A stretch of DNA of 64,000 nucleotides from the NCBI GenBank assembly GCA_030248195.1, contig JASAND010013454.1, forward strand, positions 1 to 64,000. The letters run 5' to 3'. Both the position numbers and the translations under genes were made by a program. This document shows positions 57,892 to 64,000 of this stretch, piece by piece (the first letter of the stretch is position 1; every line of letters starts with the position of its first letter). The notes beneath the pieces were generated by a model. The model was not told where the DNA came from. It ran no database searches and was given only the letters and a program-made list of their open reading frames with translations. Origin of the DNA: Trissonchulus latispiculum (lineage: Eukaryota; Nematoda; Enoplea; Enoplida; Ironidae).

Positions 57892-58509
57892 ACTGTATCC
57901 TGACGTCAACGGTCGTCTCTATTAGGTATGCTCAAACCTCAAGAATACCTAAATTCAGCTAAATTTAAGTCTCTAAACTAGATTTATGTCATATGTATAT
58001 GACATATGTATGTAGAATCTGGAAGTTAAGCCAGCCAAATTTTACTTCAGATTAAGTTCTCACTTCCCGTGGTTATGGAAAAAGTATACAAATGCATTCT
58101 TTTTATTATCTTTTATATTCTGAAAGCAAATATAGACGTTGGCTATCTTCATATATGTATTCTCTCAGTCCGGTTTGTTCTATATATCCGACGATATCAA
58201 TATATACCAATTAAGCCGAAATTATAAATATATATCTAAAACAGTTATACAATCGTTAATGACATTCCAGGCATTCTCGAATCCTAAATTTCTCAGATAC
58301 TTTACCGTAGTTCAATTTCTTTTTATGTATCCTTGTGGTCTTGTTAGTTTATCTATAGTTTTATCATGCTCTCATGCACCCACCCATCCAAACGTTACAA
58401 CTTTTTTCCAGTTGGTGGATTCCTCCGACAAATTGCTGGCAAAACTACTGGACAATATCTGTTTTCCTTTTGTGAGCTCTCAATTGTCAATTCAGTAGAG
58501 ATGAGCATT
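57892..58509. other. non-coding stretch
   Basis: AT-rich, containing a small palindrome CATATGTATATGACATATG at about 57988. Two overlapping frames of about 115 codons have no recognisable domain. Confidence 0.45.
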
Positions 58510-58822
58510 TCGGCCCGTCGGCCCCGCCCGGGCCGAGCAAGGATTTGGAGCGGGCCGGGCCGGGCCGAGAAATTTTTTAACTGCGGGCCGGAGCGGGCCG
58601 AAACAGGCCGGATCGACCCTCGAAAAGTTGTGAAATCACGAAAATATTTATGCATTCTGGTTAATTTACAGCAAAAGTTAACATTTCGTAGCATAATATA
58701 GCGTTTCCACCATGCATTGAAGCCTTTGTTATAAAGACATAAATATTTTGTTATATAGACATAAAATTGTTAGTAAAATTTTGGAAATTTTCTGTTGGCG
58801 GGCCGGACCGGGCCGAATTTTG
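58510..58822. mobile_element. possible repeat-capped element with GGGCCGG words
   Basis: GC-rich words GGCCCG and GGGCCGG fill 58513-58615 and return at 58798-58818, separated by AT-rich sequence. The left margin AGAGATGAGCATTTCGGCCC recalls hAT-type ends. No inverted right end or target duplication was found, so it is either truncated or not an element. Confidence 0.4.
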
Positions 58823-59713
58823 TTAAAAATTGAATTGAATTTAGTACAGAAGCAAAGAAAAAGACTTAATTTCTGTACGTAATTGACGACAGTAACACCG
58901 CACTGGTATTAGGTTTCAAAAAGATGTCAATATGTATCAATATACTTTGCTGCTTATACATAGTTTCATTAATTACTGACTTTTTACCAAAGCAAGTACC
59001 TTCGACTAAAATCGGAGATGATTAAGAACTCGAATTATCCTCGTGTATAAAGAAAGAAAAATAAGGGGAATTTTGATGACAGTAAGCTGGCAGAAAATAA
59101 TCTTTCAATAATCTTTGAATAGGATATGAACCAATTGGTGGACGACAACTTTGGATTAAACACACGCTTATTCTAATGTGCTAAGTAGTGGGTTTAAGAT
59201 TTATCCTTAGCTGAGGTATAAATCTGGAACCAACGGTGCTGTTGATCTAACTCCACCAGTCAGTGTAATCCCTGACTGTTATAAACCATAGACATGGCTT
59301 TACATTAACATTTTCCTTATCCTGAGCTGCACTAGTTTATGGAGAAATGAAAGAAGAAGCTGTCTCAGGCTAAGGCTGCAGAATGATTTTGAATTTTTAG
59401 AACGTATCGTATATATTTGGACTTCAAGTTTGATGGTCATCTTTAGTTTAAACATAAAGTTAGGTAAACCTAACTTGTAAGACCGTCGTAAACCCCAATT
59501 TGCTCCCTGATAGGATTAAACTGATTATCCCCGATTAGTGATTAAGTATTTTATAGGAATCGCCCTAGGTAACATGTTCTATTTAGGTATTTCCTGCTTC
59601 GCGTAAGAGTAGAGTACCACACGAACGGCATCACGGAACGTAGGCGACATCGCAGGTATTGGCGCTGATCACATATTGATACAATATACGTGTAGACAAT
59701 AAACATGTATATG
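58823..59713. other. non-coding stretch
   Basis: AT-rich without recognised features. The phrase CCTGATAGGATTAAACTG at about 59506 recurs near 60166, suggesting a short duplicated segment on either side of the palindrome and microsatellite. Confidence 0.45.
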
Positions 59714-59934
59714 TCACCGTAAAACTGTAGAATCAGGAATTCTGCAGAATTACTGAACTTTTCAGGAATTCTACTGAATTCCTGAACATTTCAGTAAAAC
59801 TGTAGCATTACGGTGTAACTTGAGTCAAGTTTCGCCGTAACTCTACGGTTTTACTGAAATTTTCAGGAATTCTGCAGAATTCCTGAAAATTTCAGTAATT
59901 CTGTAAAATTCCTGATTCAACGGTTTTACGGTGA
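59714..59934. mobile_element. palindromic MITE-like element, 221 bp
   Basis: The ends TCACCGTAAAAC are inverted and the entire element is one imperfect palindrome. CAGGAATTCTGCAGAAT and CAGTAAAAC words recur on both strands. The start of the AT microsatellite follows four bases after its right end. No clear target duplication. Confidence 0.65.
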
Positions 59935-59938
59935 CCTA

Positions 59939-60650
<712 letters not shown>

Positions 60651-61037
60651 TCCCCAGTTTGTCCATTCCGCAGTTTGTCAACTCCCCAGTTTGTCAGCTC
60701 TAATCGCGATAATTAGTGCCGTCCCCAGTTTGTCAACTCTTTTTCCTTCCATCCCCAGTTTGTCAACTCTTTTTCTGTTCATCCCCAGTTTGTCAACTGT
60801 TTTCCACACTATCCCCAGTTTGTCAACTCTTTTTCAGTGTATCCCCAGTTTGTCAACTGTTTTTCATTCCATCCCCAGTTTGTCAACTCTTTTTCTGTTC
60901 TTCCCCAGTTTGTCAACTGTTTTCCACACTATCCCCAGTGTGTCAACTCTTTTTCAGTGTATCCCCAGTTTGTCAACTGTTTTTCATTCCATCCCCAGTT
61001 TGTCAACTGTTTTCCACACTATCCCCAGTTTGTCAAC
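60651..61037 (+). repeat. left terminal array of the MULE
   Basis: Fourteen copies of the core AGTTTGTC. From 60722 the period is a regular 30 bp: ATCCCCAGTTTGTCAACT plus 12 bases that alternate between a few types such as CTTTTTCAGTGT and GTTTTCCACACT. All three plus frames are open because 30 is a multiple of three; they are not genes. Confidence 0.9.
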
Positions 61038-61189
61038 TTTAAATTTGTTTGTTCTTTAAAATATGTAGTTGCATAAATCTAAAACTGCAATGTATACTGT
61101 GTGGTAGCACATATCATAAAACAAGCAAATTACAGTACAAGTAAAATTATATATACATTAAAATTAAATTTTCGTACAATGTTCAAGTT

Positions 61190-61518
61190 CTAAATAGCAT
61201 CGGGGCTCTGAAAGGCAATCGCTTTCAAATACTGAACAGGAGTTTTCATTTCAATTTCGGTCATAATTCTCATCAACTGTCGGTTCACGCGCTGGTAATC
61301 GGCATTTTTTGGCGGTAACTGATGGCCCGTTTGGTGACGAGAAATGTCGTCTGAAATTTTGTTGTGCTCCTTCATCATTTGTCTGAGGAACCTAAATACA
61401 TTCGGATGAGGAGTAGCAATGAACCTATTCAGACGAGAATGCCAACCCTCCACGTGATTATTCGTTCGGATTTCCACGAGATACCATAACCAACTCCTTT
61501 CGAAGGAAGCCGAATTTC
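61190..61518 (-). pseudogene. MULE transposase, C-terminal exon remnant
   Basis: The minus-strand frame is open from about 61525 to the stop at 61190. The peptide contains TNNHVEGWHSRLNRF followed by HPNVFRFLRQMMKEH. The NN-VEGWH-R-N-R pattern followed by HPN--F is typical of the end of Mutator-like transposases related to FLYWCH-associated proteins in invertebrates. A splice acceptor (TTTTTAG, 61519-61520) marks the start of the exon. The catalytic DDE region, which would lie upstream, is missing: the DNA there is occupied by the element at 61556-62267 and then by the right terminal array. The remnant cannot encode a working transposase but identifies the family of the surrounding element. 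Confidence 0.75.
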
Positions 61519-61555
61519 CTAAAAATCAAGAAGTTCGTCAGCCATACCCCTCAAG

Positions 61556-62267
61556 CAAGAGTGCATAATTGCACTATATATAAGAGGAAGAGTAAGCCAC
61601 TGGAGCGCTCCTCTTCTTGGCATTGTGTAACGGTGCTCCGACCACAATACGCGAATGCTCCCCCGTTTGGTGGGGGGGTAGCTCTCTTCGACAAAGCATA
61701 CCCCCCTCCGTTTGGTGGGGGTAGCAGAAAAGAGGTCCCCGTTTGGGGGGGCAGCCAACAGCCAATCAGATTGCAGAGACCCCCTCCCTGTTTGGTGGTG
61801 GGGTGTAGCAGAGGATTACGGTAGTTTTTGTTCTATTTGAAAAAGGGTCCCCGTTTGGTGGGGGTATGCAAAAGGGGTCCCTGCGTGTGGGGGGGGGTAG
61901 GCAAAAGAGGTCCCCGTTTGGGGGGGAGGTCGCCAGCAGCCAATCAGATCAGCCAATTTCAGCCTGACTTGGCGACCCACCCCAAACTGGGACCCCCTTC
62001 TGCCTACCCCCCCACCAAACGGGGACCCCTTTTGCATACCCCCCCACCAAATGGGGACCCCTTTTGCATACCCCCCCACCAAATGGGGACCCCTTTTGCA
62101 TACCCCCCCCCCCCCGCCAAACGGGGAGGGGGTATGCTTGTCGACCCCCCCACCAAACGGGGGAACATTCGCGTATTGTGGTCGGAGCACCGTTACGCAA
62201 TGCAGTGAAGAGAAGCCCTCTAGTGGCTTACTCTTCTTCTAATATATAGTGCAATTATGCACTCTTG
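61556..62267. mobile_element. nested element with CCCCGTTTGGTGGGG arrays, 712 bp
   Basis: The 7-bp duplication CCTCAAG flanks it (61549-61555, 62268-62274). The inverted ends CAAGAGTGCATAATTGCAC extend with few mismatches for about 120 bp through GGTGCTCCGACCACAATACG. Inside, arrays of CCCCGTTTGGTGGGG with spacers such as GGCAAAAGGGGTC fill most of the rest, in one orientation left of about 61930 and the other right of about 61980. A segment with CCAATCAGATTG is repeated at 61762 and 61941. No coding capacity. A 7-8-bp duplication with CA-starting ends is compatible with the P or hAT groups, but I cannot assign it. Confidence 0.75.
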
Positions 62268-62424
62268 CCTCAAGTATACTGAATATTTCATGTCGTATGA
62301 CCCGAATAGGCTTAATTTAAATATGCAAATTAGATTTGCCGTATCTTGTTTAGTTTCCGTATATTCCATAGTTTAAGCGTTTAACTTGCTGCCATATTGT
62401 CCTAGATAGATCAAACTTAAACTC

Positions 62425-62632
62425 AAGTTGACAAACTGGGGATAGTGTGAAAAACAGTTGACAAACTGGGGATGGAATGAAAAACAGTTGCCAAACTGGG
62501 GATGAACCGAAAAAGAGTTGACAAACTGGGGATGGAAGGAAAAAGAGTTGACAAACTGGGGATGGCACTAATTATAGGGAATAGAGTTGACAAACTGGGG
62601 AATTGACAAACTGGCGAGTTGACAAACTGGGG
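62425..62632 (-). repeat. right terminal array of the MULE
   Basis: Eight copies of AGTTGACAAACTGGGG, the reverse complement of the left array unit, mostly 30 bp apart, ending in three closely packed copies like those at the outer left end. Confidence 0.9.
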
Positions 62633-62662
62633 ACAAACCACTAAAACTTTTGAGTGGCTTGT

Positions 62663-63905
62663 CAGGGATGGAAACTGGGTCACTTTTTGTGACCCATGAC
62701 CCACACGACCCAAACGCAAATTTGACCCACCCAGACCCAAGGCGACCCATAAAATTTTAAAATTTGGTGACCCAGACCCAAATGACCCAAACGTTTTCGT
62801 GACCCAGACCCAACTGACCCAAGAATTTTTGTGACCCAGACCCAAATGACCCAATAGATTAACGTGGCCCAGACTGATTTTACCTAAACGTGGTTGTCCT
62901 TTTGTGCAGTAATTTTAAAACACCGTAAATTTTGAAAAGAGGCAAGAATAAGAGATCTTTTACGCTTTCCCCCAGCCCTAACTTTTGTTTTTTTGAATCC
63001 AGAATAAGTACATTTCACTCTTTTTGTGAAACTAAATCGACAGTTTGTTTTTTACAAAAATCAGTTAAACATGGACCGGCGGTTTTCAATTTCGATTCAT
63101 TAGATTTGCAACCTCAGACAAGGACCCGGTTTTTAAAGAAAATGTGAGACGAGGGATCTCTCGCGATTTCCCCAAAAGCCATAACTTCTGATTCTTTTTG
63201 TAACCTTTGATTAACTTTTGCTCGTCCTGGCCTGGAAGGCCTATGAGGTCAACTATATAATGTGTGATAGTATAGACAAGGAGTGAGCGACAAGGTCCAC
63301 TCCACACACTGCACATATGAGAACCCTATGCCGGTGGAAAGTTTGTAGCATGTATTCAAAAAGCTGATCACTCAAGATCACTGGTAAAAGCTAAGGGTCC
63401 TAACGAAATTTCAAAGCTTTTCTTGTTATGATTCTATATTTCAAAATCCATAGAAATGTGTTCACCATGTTACGTGGCTTTTACTATATGAACCCGCTGA
63501 AATAAAATGGATTAAAAAATAAAAATAAAAACCCGCAACTCACACTTAATTCGACTATTTCTGCGAAGCGGGTAATAAATTCAATAAAATGGTTAGTGAT
63601 CGCGCCGAAGGCGCGAAAATTTTTTAAGGAACACTGGGTTTTATTTTAAAATTGGCTAAATTTCCACCAGAAAAATTGAAACTGGAAGCTACTTTAAATA
63701 TTGGCAAGACCCTATGACCCAGACCCAAAATGACCCACTAAAATTTGCTGACCCACACCCAAAGTGACCCACAGGAAGCTTGACCCAGACCCATATTGAC
63801 CATACGGTTTCACAAAATTAGTGACCCAAGACCCAGTGACCCAAGCAAAAATGGCGACCCAAACGACCCATGACCCAATGACCCATGACCCAGTTTCCAT
63901 CCCTG
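62663..63905. mobile_element. non-autonomous hAT-like element with GACCCA arrays, 1243 bp
   Basis: It has perfect 20-bp inverted ends, CAGGGATGGAAACTGGGTCA, and an exact 8-bp duplication TGGCTTGT (62655-62662, 63906-63913). CAGGG ends and an 8-bp duplication indicate hAT. Words GACCCA, GACCCAGACCCA and TGACCCAAA crowd the first 200 bp (62690-62870) and the last 190 bp (63714-63895), on the same strand at both ends. The interior has no transposase. It holds a direct duplication (about 62932-63000 and 63137-63210) and the hairpin CGCGCC-GAA-GGCGCG at 63601-63615. Confidence 0.88.
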
Positions 63906-64000
63906 TGGCTTGTACCTTAAGAATGAATTAACGAAATGTTTCGGAATATTAATGTTAATTTTATTGAAAGTTTTGATGTTCTCATAGGTCTTCGGTTTTA

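Larger units (their letters stand above)
60651..62632. mobile_element. Mutator-like (MULE) element with minisatellite ends
   Basis: Both ends consist of arrays of CCCCAGTTTGTCAACT with short spacers, in opposite orientation. The order of units near the two outer ends is the same, including the interruption ATAATTAGTGCC. Between them is the last exon of a MULE-type transposase on the minus strand (61190-61518), and upstream of that a second element (61556-62267) has inserted. The arrays therefore act as long terminal inverted repeats. I could not find a 9-bp target duplication, so the outer limits may be slightly off. Confidence 0.65.

Noticed and set aside
60722..61037. CRISPR-like look of regular 30-bp spacing with an 18-bp repeat and 12-bp variable part
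   Set aside because: The variable parts are only 12 bases and recur in a few types, the array has an inverted partner at 62425-62632, and the context is eukaryotic transposon DNA.
61519..62249. Frames of 60-126 codons across the CCCCGTTTGG arrays
   Set aside because: Translations of the nested element's arrays; they appear on both strands with repeated motifs.

Overview
The window looks like an AT-rich, gene-poor stretch of an animal nuclear genome. Long intergenic or intronic DNA, eukaryotic splice signals, Pol III tRNA-type promoters and a dense layer of transposons point that way. A short (TTAGG)n stretch, a gypsy-like Gag with a probable tRNA-Ser primer site, and a BTB/MATH-like gene are compatible with an arthropod or another invertebrate. 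I cannot place it more precisely. Only two stretches look like host protein-coding sequence: a BTB-domain gene at 29268-30233 and one internal exon of an unidentified gene at 56088-56414. One well-folded tRNA gene lies at 12199-12270 (minus strand).

Layout. 1-1552: 3' end of an LTR retrotransposon with its LTR. 1559-5290: hairpins, G-tracts and a palindromic element nested in a MITE. 5613-6360: GC-rich tandem repeats. 6361-13995: mostly featureless, with a cluster of perfect short hairpins (10289-11210) and the tRNA gene. 13996-20220: a macrosatellite of about 8.4 copies of a 745-bp unit. 20218-24304: remains of a minus-strand gypsy-like LTR retrotransposon with an intact 843-codon Gag ORF, leader, primer site and probable short LTR, but no pol. 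24305-29243: unexplained sequence with low-complexity tracts. 29268-30233: BTB gene. 31533-48524: SINEs, a Tc1/mariner-type element and several inverted-repeat elements. 52580-53767, 60651-62632 (with a nested element at 61556-62267) and 62663-63905: further transposons.

The most striking pattern is in the second half. At least four separate non-autonomous elements have hAT-like 8-bp target-site duplications (39895-41425, 47668-48174, 52580-53767, 62663-63905). A Mutator-like element (60651-62632) and its nested passenger (61556-62267) belong to the same pattern. All carry arrays of a short motif just inside both ends, and the motif differs from element to element: GCGTCC, CAGGATC, GGCCCC, GACCCA, CCCCAGTTTGTCAACT, CCCCGTTTGGTGGGG. 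Short subterminal repeats are known transposase-binding sites in hAT and other families; their extreme amplification in unrelated elements side by side is what I would follow up. All assignments are from reading the sequence, with no database search.
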